Positions 1 to 9,232 are shown, numbered from the stretch's first letter. The stretch is DNA of 64,000 nt from Virgibacillus dokdonensis (GCF_900166595.1 NZ_LT745762.1:117971-181970); one strand, 5' to 3'. Numbers and translations: made by a program. The notes: a model not told the origin generated them from the sequence alone.

Positions 1-50
1 ACCTCCGATTGATACTTTGCAAAATCAACTTCATATCTAACTTTCGTCAT
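1..50 (-). CDS. Unknown protein, N-terminal fragment cut by window edge
   Basis: Only the first 16 codons are visible, reading MTKVRYEVDFAKYQSE. The ATG (48-50) is preceded by an AGGAGG ribosome site at 61-66, so the start is well supported. It overlaps the stop codon of the small upstream ORF (ATGA arrangement), which suggests translational coupling as the last visible member of a minus-strand run beginning with the lipase pseudogene. No family can be assigned from so short a piece. Confidence 0.55.
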   Translation of the reverse strand, partial: MTKVRYEVDFAKYQSE

Positions 51-205
51 ATGCTTTTCCTCCTAAAGTCTTTGATACAAAAATATTGTAGTTGGTAGTT
101 ACCTGTTAGCTGCATAGTCAGCGTGTGTGTAAATGGGGCTTTTATGATATTAAAAACACCTTCAGTAACTTGGAACTTATACGCTTTATTTTTTAACAAA
201 CCCAT
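47..205 (-). CDS. Small hypothetical protein (52 aa)
   Basis: An ATG-started frame of 52 codons begins MGLLKNKAYKF and ends in a TGA that overlaps the ATG of the next gene. It starts 12 bases after the stop of the preceding gene. No convincing ribosome site lies in front of it (the upstream bases are T-rich), so it may depend on coupled translation or be a gene remnant. No recognisable domain, signal peptide or membrane segment. Confidence 0.4.
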   Translation of the reverse strand: MGLLKNKAYKFQVTEGVFNIIKAPFTHTLTMQLTGNYQLQYFCIKDFRRKSI

Positions 206-217
206 TTAAAAAAATCA

Positions 218-517
218 TTACAACTGAATACTTTCATAAGCAATATTACGTTTAACGTTCATGCTTGATATCCTTAAAGCATTCATTTCAAGGCGTTCTA
301 CTAGTGCTCTGTTTGCCTTACCGTCAAATTGTTGAGCTAAAACATCTTTCACTTGGGAATGCTTTTCATAAAGTGACTCATCATAAAAACAATCATCAAA
401 GGATGTTCTAAATTCCTTTGCTTTTTTTTGCAAAACATCTCTTATGTGTGTTCTCAATGCTTCCTTTTGCTTTCGTCTAATTAAGTAATTTTCCCACCAT
501 TCTTCCCATTCTTTCAA
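218..517 (-). CDS. Hypothetical helical protein (99 aa)
   Basis: The frame opens further upstream, but the ribosome site AAGGAG (526-531) sits 8 bases before a TTG at 515-517, giving a protein that starts MKEWEEWWENYL. It is rich in charged residues and probably all helical, without membrane segment or signal. It lies 13 bases downstream of the lipase pseudogene and upstream of two further small genes, so it belongs to that operon. Its size and position recall the small partner proteins that accompany secreted lipase-like or LXG proteins in Bacillaceae, but I see no diagnostic motif. Confidence 0.6.
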   Translation of the reverse strand: MKEWEEWWENYLIRRKQKEALRTHIRDVLQKKAKEFRTSFDDCFYDESLYEKHSQVKDVLAQQFDGKANRALVERLEMNALRISSMNVKRNIAYESIQL

Positions 518-530
518 GCTGCTCACTCCT

Positions 531-1952
531 TTAGTTTTTAATCCCAAACCATTGGGCAAGAATTTGGTCTATACGTTCAAAATCTCGAGCCATCTTTTCC
601 ATATGATGGGCTATTTCCCCTGTGTCCTTTTGCAGGTCTTTTAAAGTAGCCAATAAATCCTCAAATTCATCCAAATCAAGCAACATGGGAATGCCGTCTT
701 CCATCTTTACTATTTCGTGAAGCGCATCCTCTACATCTGCAATGGTTAATTTATCATAAGCCCCTAATCCTGCTGTTCCTATAAATGTATTTTTTATTTC
801 GCTCATATCTGCAAAATAATGATCTAAAAATTTTATGAGTGCTTTTCTTGTTATAGCTAGATGTTCTTCACTATTTTTCAGATCCGTAGCTAGTGCATTC
901 ATTAGTGCAGATTGTATGACAATCGAAAAATCCTCAACACCGTTATTTTTTAATTCAAGTGGAGATTTGGTTATACCACCCATAGAAAGCGATCCCTGTA
1001 TGATTTCAACGAATAAATAATCGGAATTAAAATACCCGTCTTTATTGTATAAATCTTTTTCCAAATAATTCTTTATCCCATGAGTAGCAAGTCCAACGCC
1101 CTTTGTTTCGACAGGGTCCTTCATATAATATACAGAACCAACGGAATGCTTATAAAAAGTGCCGACGACGTCGTTAGGATACGTATAGGAGATAATATTA
1201 TCTTTAAACTCGCCATTTAAAGCACGTTCCTGGTCTTCTTTGGATAATAAATGAAACACATCTGCTGCGGCAAAAGTAACCGCATTGGCATCATGTTTCA
1301 CAGCATAATATTGAGCCAGACCTCCGCCAAGAGAATGGCCTGGCCTGTAAAAACGATGTTGTCCGATCCGTGTTTCTTTACGTATTTTTCTACCACTTGT
1401 TCAGCTACTGTAAATTGATTTTTGGTGTCATATGTGAGGGTTTTATCTTTGGAGTCAAACTTAGCTTTACCAGTTAATAAAGCAGCATCTTGAGGGTGTT
1501 CCTAAATAAGGTGTTTTTCTATAATCTTTTTTGGTATAATCGGAATCACCAAGAACAATTCCTTGGATGTCTTCTTCCACATCTTTTAGGGTTTCAGAAT
1601 AGTCTACATCTTTTTGGTTATAAACAATATACCCATTTTTCAATTCTGCTCCACCCCCGGCACCAGCCAACCTAGCATCTTGAGAGGGTGTCCCTAAGTA
1701 TTTTTCTTTCACTTTGGTTGTGGTTGTTTTAGGAAGTTCCGTTCCCCTAAAACTGATAACGATTTCATCTGTATCATCGTTTTGGAGCACATATCCATGT
1801 AAACCTGTATCGGAGTCTTTAATAGTTTCGATGTTTTCCCAAACTTGTATATGATAATCTGTTTCAATGAAAATCTTTCTTGGAATCTGTTTATAAGATT
1901 GCCTAGAAATTGTAGAAGCGGTGAGGTCTGTTATATTGTTATAATTTACCAA
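531..1952 (-). pseudogene. Lipase-like alpha/beta hydrolase, two frameshifts
   Basis: The amino-terminal half (1952 to about 1493) and the carboxy-terminal half (from about 1340 down to 531) are in the same frame, but the stretch between is shifted. Two indels explain it. Two bases are missing near 1491-1494, seen by comparison with the sister sequence around 1680 that encodes the same YLGTPSQDA segment. The 5-bp unit GGCCT is duplicated at 1337-1346 immediately before the catalytic GHSLGG nucleophile elbow. The net change is +3, so frame is restored, but about 50 residues before the active-site serine are scrambled and contain a stop. The intact product would be about 470 residues, with an FRGTE strand and GHSLGG typical of class-3/Mbeg1-like lipases. 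Start chosen as TTG 1950-1952 behind GGAGG. Two separate sequencing errors are possible but less likely. Confidence 0.8.
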
Positions 1953-1996
1953 AATTGCGCCCTCCATACTTTGATAATAGTTAGGAAGTGAAACGA

Positions 1997-2353
1997 ATGA
2001 AAAAACTCTTAATTCTAATATTTTTAACTGTTACAATTATACTATTGGGAGGTTGTTTTGTGAAATCAAATGAGGAAGATTTTAATAATAATACAATTCT
2101 CAAGGCGGAAAAAACTATAGAAAGTTATTTGAGTAACAATTTTAAAAATATCCATACAATAACTTTTAAAAAGAATGATCATAGTACTCCTATGGGTGGG
2201 ATGGTAATTAGCGGTACAGTAAATAATAATGAAAAAGCAACTTTCTCCATTGATGTTGATTATGAAAATGATTTTAAAATTATTTCTAGCGCTGTAGGAA
2301 AAGAATTCCCTGAGAGAAAAGAGGAGTGCAAAGAAAAAACATGCGATTATTAA
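1997..2353 (+). CDS. Small lipoprotein, DUF1433-like
   Basis: A 118-residue protein with a type II signal peptide: MKKLLILIFLTVTIILLGGC, where LLGGC is the lipobox and the cysteine would be lipidated. The mature part resembles the DUF1433 family of Bacillus lipoproteins (IESYLSNNF..I..ITF..., then ISGTVNNNEKATFSID). The ATG at 1997 has AGGAAG (1983-1988) at 8 bases; the upstream GTG at 1988 overlaps that site and is unlikely. It is divergent from the lipase pseudogene. Such lipoproteins are often found beside secreted lipase-like proteins in Bacillus; its function is not established. Confidence 0.75.
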   Translation: MKKLLILIFLTVTIILLGGCFVKSNEEDFNNNTILKAEKTIESYLSNNFKNIHTITFKKNDHSTPMGGMVISGTVNNNEKATFSIDVDYENDFKIISSAVGKEFPERKEECKEKTCDY

Positions 2354-2411
2354 ATTTGTAAAATTTATTTTTACTAATGTCGCTTTTTTGCACCTATAGT
2401 TTATAGTTTTT

Positions 2412-3812
2412 CACTAGCGTTGCATTAATTAAATCTGATGATTAAAAATACTAAAAATGTTCAAAAATTAGTGTTCATACAACAAAAAAATCCTTTACAA
2501 TGGAAGTACAGGTGGTTCCTGTCCAAATCCAAAAGTAAAGGATAACTGCATGGACAAGAATACACTAAAATCATCATTTGGTAAATGGGTTTCACCTATA
2601 AATACGAAAAAACTATATGAACAAGTAGAAGAAAATAAACAAGATTACTACACAAAAAAACTGACAACGGAAGCGTATATAAAGTTGCTGTTGCTTGCTC
2701 AATTACAAGGATTTGAGAGCTTGGAAGAGATGAGCGATGCACTAATAGATGGTGAACTTCAGAAAGTATTGGGGTTTGAATCGATTAGCCCATCGCAACT
2801 TTCAAGGAAGAACAATGAAATGAATCCAGCCATCCTTTCCCATTTATTCTTTGATCTTGCATACAAAATCAAAGGTCTCCAATTTAAAAATGGGAAATAC
2901 ATGCCATTAAAAATCATTGATTCTAGCACGCTTCCATTAAACTTAACGAATCATAAGTGGGCGAAATTCCGTAAAACAAAAGCAGGAGTTAAGCTACATT
3001 TACGACTTGTATTTATGGATAAGGGCACCGTCTATCCTGAAAAAACTGTGATTACAACAGCCAAAGAACATGACAGAAATCAACTGGAAGTTCTCGTAGA
3101 TGACAAAGAAGCCATGTATGTGTTTGACCGTGGATATGTTGACTATGAACGATTTGACCGAATGACGGATGAAGGCTACTTTTTCGTGTCCAGACTAAAG
3201 AAAAACGCCGTCATTCGTGAAGTAGAATCATTTTCTGTACCTAAAGATGCTACAGCTTTATCCGACAAGATGGTTTACATCGGTTCGACGCAAAATCGCA
3301 CAGAGAATGTATTCCGTCTACTTGAAGTAGTGGATACAAAGGGGAACATTTTGCGATTAATTACTAACCGTTTCGATCTAAATTCCGAAGAGATTAGTGA
3401 AATTTACCGTCAACGGTGGGCCATAGAGCTATTTTTCAAATGGCTCAAACAGCATGTAGAGATCAAACACTTTTATGGTATGAGCGAAACTGCCATTCAA
3501 AATCAAATCTTCCTTGCGCTCATTGCTTACTGTTTACATGTACTTATCCAGTTAGCGATGAGGAGTAAGAAGTCCTTACTCCGAATTAGCCGCTGGTTAA
3601 ATAAAGTGCTGTGGAAACCTGCGTACATCTGGATCCGCAGATTTGACGATAGATCTATTCCGTAAATACATACACTGTCGTTGTTGCTAATAGTTTAATT
3701 GTATAATTTTTCCAAATGGACAGCCCACCTTTGCTTAGGTAATGTCTTATTGGCAAAAAATCTTGTGCAAATGATTACTGAATTTTCAAACCAATTTTAT
3801 GCAACGCTAGTG
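2412..3812 (+). mobile_element. IS4-family insertion sequence, IS4Bsu1-like, copy 1
   Basis: A complete element of 1401 bp. Terminal inverted repeats start CACTAGCGTTGCAT at the left and end ATGCAACGCTAGTG at the right. A 9-bp direct repeat ATAGTTTTT flanks it (2403-2411 and 3813-3821). Length, 9-bp duplication and transposase match the IS4Bsu1 group. A related copy lies at 49023-50424 in the same orientation with different target duplications, so the two insertions are independent. Confidence 0.95.
2550..3665 (+). CDS. IS4-family DDE transposase
   Basis: 371 residues, the normal length for IS4Bsu1-type transposases, and intact. The catalytic DDE residues are visible: first Asp in KIIDSSTLPL (about 129), second in VFDRGYVDYERFD (about 192), and the glutamate in the YREK-type signature YRQRWAIELFFKWLK (about 285-300). 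An N-terminal DUF4372-like region with SQLSRKNNEM precedes the RNase H fold. About 92% identical by eye to the copy at 49162-50277, with most differences in the first half. Probably functional. Confidence 0.95.
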   Translation: MDKNTLKSSFGKWVSPINTKKLYEQVEENKQDYYTKKLTTEAYIKLLLLAQLQGFESLEEMSDALIDGELQKVLGFESISPSQLSRKNNEMNPAILSHLFFDLAYKIKGLQFKNGKYMPLKIIDSSTLPLNLTNHKWAKFRKTKAGVKLHLRLVFMDKGTVYPEKTVITTAKEHDRNQLEVLVDDKEAMYVFDRGYVDYERFDRMTDEGYFFVSRLKKNAVIREVESFSVPKDATALSDKMVYIGSTQNRTENVFRLLEVVDTKGNILRLITNRFDLNSEEISEIYRQRWAIELFFKWLKQHVEIKHFYGMSETAIQNQIFLALIAYCLHVLIQLAMRSKKSLLRISRWLNKVLWKPAYIWIRRFDDRSIP

Positions 3813-3858
3813 ATAGTTTTTATAACATGATTTTCTCTTATCAAACCTTACAAAAATA

Positions 3859-3886
3859 GGCCCCGCTCCTCAAAAGGAACAGGGCC
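3859..3886 (-). terminator. Rho-independent terminator of the cell-wall hydrolase gene
   Basis: GC-rich stem GGCCCCGCTCCT / AGGAACAGGGCC with a short loop. On the minus strand it is followed by TATTTTTG, fitting termination of the hydrolase gene that ends at 3976. Confidence 0.75.
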
Positions 3887-3975
3887 ATTTCTATGTTTAC
3901 TAAAAAGAACTCCTTGTATGAGCTCTCGCACAATGCTCATCTTTTCCAAATGTGAACGGCATCCTTTGCCAACAC

Positions 3976-4416
3976 CTAGCCGATATACACACTATCGCAT
4001 GTATTTGCCTGTGGTTCGTAATAACAATGTAACTTGTATTGACCAGCAAATGGTTGACCGTACCATGTAGACGGGCATGGAGCATATGGATTAAAATACC
4101 ATAGCGCATACTTGGAAGGATGCTCTCTCCAATGCTCCAATACTCTTCTAGCTAATTTCTTTTCTACACCTCTCGCTCTGTTGTAGAAAACATTACCTTT
4201 TTGCACAGCTTCAAAAGAGTAATTGCCTCCCTGTATTTGAAAAATTACGTCGTATATGGATCTTAAATCTTTAAAGTCTAAACAATTAGCAACTAAACGA
4301 TTTACAATGACGTTACCGACCATCAGCATCCCTAGCTGGCCTTCACCTTCCGCCTCTGCCCGCATCATCCTTGCCACTAAAGCCACATCACTATCTGTAT
4401 ACGCTACCCTTCCCAT
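3976..4416 (-). CDS. Cell-wall hydrolase, CwlJ/SleB (Hydrolase_2) family
   Basis: 146 residues forming a single Hydrolase_2 domain as in CwlJ, a spore cortex-lytic enzyme that cleaves peptidoglycan during germination. Seen: the signature RMMRAEAEGEGQLGMLMVGN with the probable catalytic glutamate, then VIVNRL, the FYNRARG segment and the C-terminal WYFNP...WYGQPF block. No signal peptide, as in CwlJ and unlike SleB. The ATG at 4414-4416 follows a GAGGTG ribosome site; the in-frame GTG three codons upstream overlaps it. It stands alone with its own terminator. CwlJ normally needs GerQ, which is not seen here. Confidence 0.85.
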   Translation of the reverse strand: MGRVAYTDSDVALVARMMRAEAEGEGQLGMLMVGNVIVNRLVANCLDFKDLRSIYDVIFQIQGGNYSFEAVQKGNVFYNRARGVEKKLARRVLEHWREHPSKYALWYFNPYAPCPSTWYGQPFAGQYKLHCYYEPQANTCDSVYIG

Positions 4417-4740
4417 TTTTATCACCTCTAAAAATTATATGAGGGAATTTGGTAAAAATGATTGCTAATATCATTTTTTACATGGGCTTTGCTTGGTCTA
4501 CTACATCAAAGTGATTGTATTTATTAGCTCCTTATTGGCATAGTCTTCATTCGGACAATATCAATTTTTCGCGATAGGTTCAGGTTTTCAGACATCTTTG
4601 TAAAGCATACGTGTGCATTTCAATATCCGCTACAACCGTCAGCTTCTTGGTATCATACTGGGATATTACCCCACATAAATGGTAGATCGCTTTTTTGTTG
4701 TTTATAGAAGCACTTCATCCAACTAACTTAATCATGCAGC
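4417..4740. other. Intergenic stretch without recognisable gene
   Basis: AT-rich sequence with no supported ORF, RNA or repeat; the part nearest 4417 must contain the hydrolase promoter. Confidence 0.4.
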
Positions 4741-5034
4741 TTATTGCTCTTTAATAAAATAAAACCCTAGTCCATTTTCTTGTGATACATACCTTGATAA
4801 AGCTAATGAATTCTCTACACTACGTTGTTCTTTTGCTGTGATAACTGTCTCAAGGTCTTTCCCTTCCATACTTTTATTTTCACGTAAATCTTGTCCCTCT
4901 ACGGTTACAACTCTGGTTTTATCTTCACCACTCACGTCCGTTTGTTCTTTTGCTAATACATTTGTAAATACAATTGATAATACAAGGGCTCCTATTAATC
5001 CAAAAACTAAGCCTAATTTTCGTCCTCTAATCAA
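4741..5034 (-). CDS. Small secreted or membrane-anchored hypothetical protein
   Basis: 97 residues with a signal peptide/anchor: basic MIRGRK, then LGLVFGLIGALVLSIVF and a possible cleavage after VLA. The remaining 65 residues are hydrophilic and rich in E, D, K and T, without known motif. The TTG start at 5034 has no ribosome site; the bases upstream are pyrimidine-rich, so the true 5' end may be lost or the gene may be fused to a foreign junction near 5035. Unknown function. Confidence 0.45.
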   Translation of the reverse strand: MIRGRKLGLVFGLIGALVLSIVFTNVLAKEQTDVSGEDKTRVVTVEGQDLRENKSMEGKDLETVITAKEQRSVENSLALSRYVSQENGLGFYFIKEQ

Positions 5035-5148
5035 AAGGATAAAAAAGAAAGAAGGACAATCTCAGAAGATTTTAGACGCACCTTTCCGTAAACCTAGAAG
5101 TGAAATTATCAAATACATCGCACAAAACAAACCTGTTTTTCAAGACAT

Positions 5149-5550
5149 TTATTTTTCATAGGCTTTATACCAATGATACGGTTGAATTTCTCCCAACGTT
5201 TTATATTCAATTCTTCCATGTGAATTTGTTACTGCCGCTTTTACATCTCTACCCCAATAAAAAAGACGTTCTTGACATACGCCACAAGGAGTTAATATTG
5301 TAAATTCAGCATTTTCATCTTCCCTTACCACACAAATTGTATGGGTAACCTTTGTATTACGTTTATGTGCTTCGAGGATAGCTCCCGTTTCTATACATAA
5401 TTCCGTTGAAGCGTTAATAACATCTGGGGAAACACTGGTTAGTATATTCCCATCCTCCGTTAACATCGCAGCAGCACCTCCCCATCCAGAAGGATATCTA
5501 TCCTTTATTAACGCAATTGCTGATTGATACAGTTTTTGCTCTATGTTCAT
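5149..5550 (-). CDS. Cytidine/blasticidin deaminase-like protein
   Basis: 133 residues, one cytidine-deaminase fold. The zinc/proton-relay region reads TELCIETGAI (about 47-56; Cys and Glu in the place of the usual C/H-A-E) and the second zinc motif PCGVCQERL (about 88-96) supplies two cysteines. This arrangement fits the small tetrameric cytidine deaminase/blasticidin-S deaminase branch. The product likely deaminates a cytosine nucleoside or a nucleoside analogue in the cytosol. ATG with AGGAGG-like upstream sequence. It is monocistronic; assignment to pyrimidine salvage rather than drug resistance is not possible from sequence. Confidence 0.8.
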   Translation of the reverse strand: MNIEQKLYQSAIALIKDRYPSGWGGAAAMLTEDGNILTSVSPDVINASTELCIETGAILEAHKRNTKVTHTICVVREDENAEFTILTPCGVCQERLFYWGRDVKAAVTNSHGRIEYKTLGEIQPYHWYKAYEK

Positions 5551-5824
5551 ATTTACCTCCTTCTATCCATTGAAACATCACTAATATAAGTATTAAAATT
5601 ACTTAACAAACATGTGTCCATGAAATTATTCTAGCATCACTTTATAATACGAAATATTCTGTGTATTAAAATAAATAACGTCTTTAAACAGTGATACTAC
5701 ATCTAATATTATTACTGCTTGTGGTATTTCCAAAAGTTAATACTTGTTTTACATCAACTTATGATAAGATTCCATTTCGTCACTAAGCAACTCTCCCAGA
5801 TACATGTAGAACAAAACTGAGGTC

Positions 5825-6820
5825 TTATCTCTTTAAGTCCTCATTCTCAATAAACTGCTCAAAGTCATCGTGAGTATTTTTATTTAAACGATGCTGGTTA
5901 AATGTTTCATACTCTTGAATGGCTAACTTATCAGCTACAGCCTTTGAGATCCTTCCTGCATTTTCAAGAATTTCACGCTCATTAAATTGAAGAAAGGCAT
6001 TAAGTTTATCAATCCAATCGTTCATATGCATTGGCTGTTGTCTTTCCGCTTGATCTTCGGCATAATCTAAGTACATTGCGACAATACGATTGAGTGATTT
6101 AAGTTCCTTTTCCGTTAAGTAATTTTTAGCAACTGTAACATCTGTTTTTCTTACCTTATTCCCTTTCCATGCAGTAAGACCCATATTCTCCTTCTCGGCC
6201 TTCGCTCTATCTACTATAAGTTCAGCCGCTGTTTGACCATGAATTGCAAAATGTAGTTTATTTTGAACAGTTGCGAAAAATTCTTGTGTGACTTCTGCTT
6301 TTGGATCGTAGTCAATAGACGTCGCATAAATGTCTGTAATTTTTTGATAGAACCTTTTCTCGGAAGCACGGATATCACGAATTCGTTCTAGTAACTCATC
6401 GAAATAATCTTGTCCAAAATTACGCATTTCTTTCAAACGGTCATCATCCATTGTAAACCCTTTAACAAGATATTCATTTAACCGCTCTGTTGCCCATTGG
6501 CGGAATTGTGTACCTCGGTGAGAACGAACTCGATATCCAATTGCAATAATCATTTCAAGGTTATAGTGTTTTGCTTTTCTTTTCACCTCCCTTGGCCCTT
6601 CATTTTGAACTTGTAAGTAATACTTACAAGTTACTTCTTGCTGTAACTCCCCTTCTTCGTAAATATTTTTTACGTGAAGTGTAATATTTTGAGGTGATGT
6701 TTGAAACAATTCCGCTATTCCCTTTTGGGTCATCCAAACTGTCTCATTCTCCAATCTAACATCTATTTTTGTGTTACCATCCTCTGTTTGATAGATTAGG
6801 ATACTAGTTTCCTTTTGCAA
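5825..6820 (-). CDS. RhuM family protein
   Basis: A full-length RhuM-family protein of about 331 residues. The N-terminal part (ILIYQTEDGNTKIDVRLENE, WMTQKGIAELFQTSPQNITLHV) is a winged-helix/KilA-N-like region, followed by the family core HYNLEMIIAIGYRVRSHRGTQFRQWA and a helical C-terminal region. RhuM was named from a Salmonella pathogenicity island; its members occur widely in mobile islands and phages and the molecular role is unproven. AAGGAG (6829-6834) is 8 bases before the TTG at 6818-6820; the ATG at 6826 is only 2 bases away. No partner gene is adjacent, and it lies just outside the island. Confidence 0.8.
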   Translation of the reverse strand: MQKETSILIYQTEDGNTKIDVRLENETVWMTQKGIAELFQTSPQNITLHVKNIYEEGELQQEVTCKYYLQVQNEGPREVKRKAKHYNLEMIIAIGYRVRSHRGTQFRQWATERLNEYLVKGFTMDDDRLKEMRNFGQDYFDELLERIRDIRASEKRFYQKITDIYATSIDYDPKAEVTQEFFATVQNKLHFAIHGQTAAELIVDRAKAEKENMGLTAWKGNKVRKTDVTVAKNYLTEKELKSLNRIVAMYLDYAEDQAERQQPMHMNDWIDKLNAFLQFNEREILENAGRISKAVADKLAIQEYETFNQHRLNKNTHDDFEQFIENEDLKR

Positions 6821-6840
6821 TGTCATCACTCCTTTTTAAA

Positions 6841-7325
6841 AGAATCCCCGTTTATTATTTTTTTCTAAACATCTAGTTTGTGTACTATTATACCATTTTA
6901 AGTTGGATAACCAAACGAAAAACGAACGCACGTTTTCTTTGTTGTGACTGAATCCAAATGTACAACGCGTTAGTGAGAAATCCATCACTTACACGGATGC
7001 TTTCAAGAACAGGTTTATGGATAAGTATCTAAACTCCCACGACATATTTTTATGGAAAGTGGATTTGATGAAGAAGTAATTGAAATAAAACGATCCGGTG
7101 GAAGAAAACTTATGAAACGAAAGGGTTAATAGGGCTTACTGATACAAGGAAAACAAAAGCTGGCAGAACCCTGAAACGGGAGCTTAATCCTTCTGAAGTG
7201 ATCGTGAGGCAAAATGCACGAGGATGAAGTAGATTATAAATCAGCCAAAACATGAAAGGAATTAAAATGAAAAATCAATCATTACATGACTTACTGTAAC
7301 AATTACCGTTATCAATAGAATCTAA
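6841..7325. other. Intergenic region with a decayed coding remnant
   Basis: No intact gene. The plus strand between about 7018 and 7130 holds two short frames (MDKYLNSHDIFLWK..., then FDEEVIEIKRSGGRKLMKRK) that look like one broken coding sequence, and it ends at a terminator. I cannot name the original gene. Confidence 0.3.
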
Positions 7326-7360
7326 AAAAGATGACCCTATTCCATATAGGAATCATCTTT
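7326..7360 (+). terminator. Rho-independent terminator of the decayed gene
   Basis: AAAAGATGA and TCATCTTT arms with inner CCTAT/ATAGG pairing, followed by T-rich sequence. Confidence 0.65.
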
Positions 7361-7784
7361 TATTTGCATAACTCTTTTTTTATAAGTGCCCTTGACACAG
7401 ATGCCAGTTTAATAGTTACCCACTTAATCTTTCTCAGTAATATTTATTAATTGTTTAAAGAGCTTTACACTCTAATAATTTATGCTCTAGTTCATATTTT
7501 ATAATTGGCGGGTATGATAGCCTAGGTGGTTGAGCCAGATTTCTTGAACATCTGGCTTCCCGGCTCAGGATCTTGCCCGCAGAAACTCTGAGTCAAGTGA
7601 CAAAATGCATCTACTAACTTTAAATAGAGAACATACATTTTGTACACTATAACTAAGTTTATGTTCCTTTGAAAATTTGTACAGTTTAGCGTTAACATAC
7701 CAGATTGCTTGGAATCCTCCAAATACCTTCCCAATTATCAAACTTCAGTTATTCCAATGGTTTACCTCTAATTTATTATTTACT
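7361..7784. other. Intergenic; GC-rich structured patch near 7518-7600
   Basis: Most of the stretch is AT-rich without a supported gene. Between about 7518 and 7600 the base composition rises and an inverted repeat AGCCAGAT...ATCTGGCT is present next to CCTAGG, the same hexamer that borders the MITE at 8435. It may be another mobile-element remnant. Confidence 0.3.
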
Positions 7785-8375
7785 TTATTCTAGCTCTGTA
7801 TATTTCAAGTATTCTTCTACTAGCTCACGTTCTGCTCCTACAATAAAAATATCTTTCATTATAATGTTTTCAAATCTATTTTTGGTGACATTATTGGCAA
7901 GTTTATTAGTTTCTTCCGACTCTAACTGCGCGTAAATTGATGTTAAGCGATCTTTAAATAACTTCAAAAAAGCTAGTTCTGATTGATTGATCTCCTGATC
8001 CTCAAAAAACGGCGGAATTTCATGTCCCTCATAGCTTATTCCACGATTCATAACAACTGCAGCGTAACCAATGTAATTTGTTCCTCCTCCCATACCATCG
8101 AAATAATAAGGAACTCTTCTCACCATGTAATCCAGATAGTTTAGCCTTTCTACAAGGTAAGAAATCTCACGATAATCAGTCTCTTCGTCTGCGATGATTG
8201 ATTTTAACGATAATATGGATTCTTGGAGTTCGTTGAAAAAATCTTCAATATAATATACGGTATAATAACTATTTTTTTCTTGGTTCTCGCTATATAGATG
8301 ATAATTTAAAAAAAGACTAATAAGGAGTAAGCATATTAACGATATATTTAATGCATTTAAATTATTTTTTATCAT
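7785..8375 (-). CDS. Hypothetical single-pass membrane protein
   Basis: 196 residues. Residues about 8-26 form one hydrophobic segment (LNISLICLLLISLFLNYHLY), then a long hydrophilic, helix-rich extracytoplasmic or cytosolic region with many E, Y and L. The ATG is preceded by GGGAG at 8 bases, so the gene looks real. No motif recognised and no neighbour on the same strand close enough to form an operon. Confidence 0.6.
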   Translation of the reverse strand: MIKNNLNALNISLICLLLISLFLNYHLYSENQEKNSYYTVYYIEDFFNELQESILSLKSIIADEETDYREISYLVERLNYLDYMVRRVPYYFDGMGGGTNYIGYAAVVMNRGISYEGHEIPPFFEDQEINQSELAFLKLFKDRLTSIYAQLESEETNKLANNVTKNRFENIIMKDIFIVGAERELVEEYLKYTELE

Positions 8376-8434
8376 ATTAAAGACTCCCGAGTATGAGGTT
8401 TCAATATATCACGCCTAGGTCTAAATAGACCTAG

Positions 8435-8700
8435 TGTATTTCGCAATTGAAAATTGAGCTATTTCGCAACACAATTTGAGCCACTTGAAATTAACAGATT
8501 TCACAAACTTGAGTTAACGATTTTAGTCTAGTGTTGGCTTGACATGGAGCCTCTACGGGCATGACTTCTTTGCGAAAGCAAAGGGATTTCGCAACCCGAT
8601 CAGGGTATCATGCCCGCCTCTCCATATAAAGCCGATAAAGTTTTGTGTAAGATTAAAATTCACAAAGTAACAATAGCTCAAATTTAAGTTGCTATATACA
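8435..8700. mobile_element. 266-bp MITE-like element with IS21-like ends
   Basis: Imperfect terminal inverted repeats of 29 bp begin TGTATTTCGCAA at the left and TGTATATAGCAA (complement) at the right and agree at about 23 positions. The element is flanked by a 6-bp direct repeat ACCTAG (8429-8434 and 8701-8706). Inside the left end the motif TTCGCAA...ATTTGAGC recurs at about 21-25 bp spacing, as in the multiple transposase-binding repeats of IS21-family elements. There is no ORF; instead the centre folds into a long stem with CGGGCATGA/TCATGCCCG arms (about 8557-8617). Interpretation: a non-autonomous derivative mobilised in trans. Confidence 0.75.
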
Positions 8701-8717
8701 ACCTAGGCGTATAAATA

Positions 8718-9042
8718 CTAATATAAGTTTGATCCTAAATCAGTTTTATAGGCCCCGGTTACTCTTATACTACCATCACCTGAATGAATGTCTCCTTTTA
8801 GATTTACGTAAGCTTCTTCATTTCTGATATCGTAATCTTTTAAATTCCCTGAAACTACACGGTATACTTTCCCATGATGGACCTTTTTTTGAGCTTCAAA
8901 ATCTTTTCCTACAAATTCTTCAGCAGTACCTAAGCCTACGTTTTTAGGAGACATCTTACTTAGCGTATCCCAGACGTTATATACGTTATCCCCATATGGA
9001 ATTAAACCTGCAACATACTTTATTAAAGGTGAATTACTTCTT
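8718..9042 (-). pseudogene. 3' remnant of an unidentified gene
   Basis: The open frame runs from just after a TAA near 9044 to 8718, encoding about 108 residues (LIPYGDNVYNVWDTLSKMSP..., ...VNLKGDIHSGDGSIRVTGAY). No start with a ribosome site precedes it, and the internal ATG at 8954 gives only 78 residues in the middle of an evidently continuous domain. It looks like the carboxy-terminal end of a larger protein whose 5' part was lost, perhaps by the event that placed the island attachment site at 9191. Confidence 0.5.
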
Positions 9043-9190
9043 TTTGTAAGTCTTTGTCCTTATATAAGTAGATGAAGTAAGCTAGGTGCTCTTAGGGGAT
9101 TATTGATCTACAGAGTTATTTGGTAGAAAGGACTACGACTTAAAAAATGTATTTCGATAGATTAAGAGATTGAATTTTTTAAAATATTCC

Positions 9191-9215
9191 GCATCTATTT
9201 ATGGTAAGGTTCACC
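9191..9215. other. Left attachment-site copy of the rlmH island
   Basis: Direct repeat of 47045-47069: both contain CTATTTATGGTA followed by a variable base and GGTTC, then a variable base and CC; 22 of 25 bases agree. On the minus strand it still encodes GEPYHK-stop, the last residues of RlmH. The minus-strand sequence CATAAATAGATGCGG also resembles the att core of staphylococcal SCC elements. It marks the left junction of the island, or the att site of an element next to it. Confidence 0.8.
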
Positions 9216-9232
9216 ATGGTGATTTAAGAGGC

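Noticed and set aside
4838..5161. Plus-strand ORF over the small secreted protein gene
   Set aside because: No ribosome site; its 5' half is antisense to the signal-peptide ORF. The 3' part may be a fragment but is not assignable.
7522..7734. 70-codon minus-strand ORF
   Set aside because: No ribosome site, unusual composition, covers the GC-rich structured patch.
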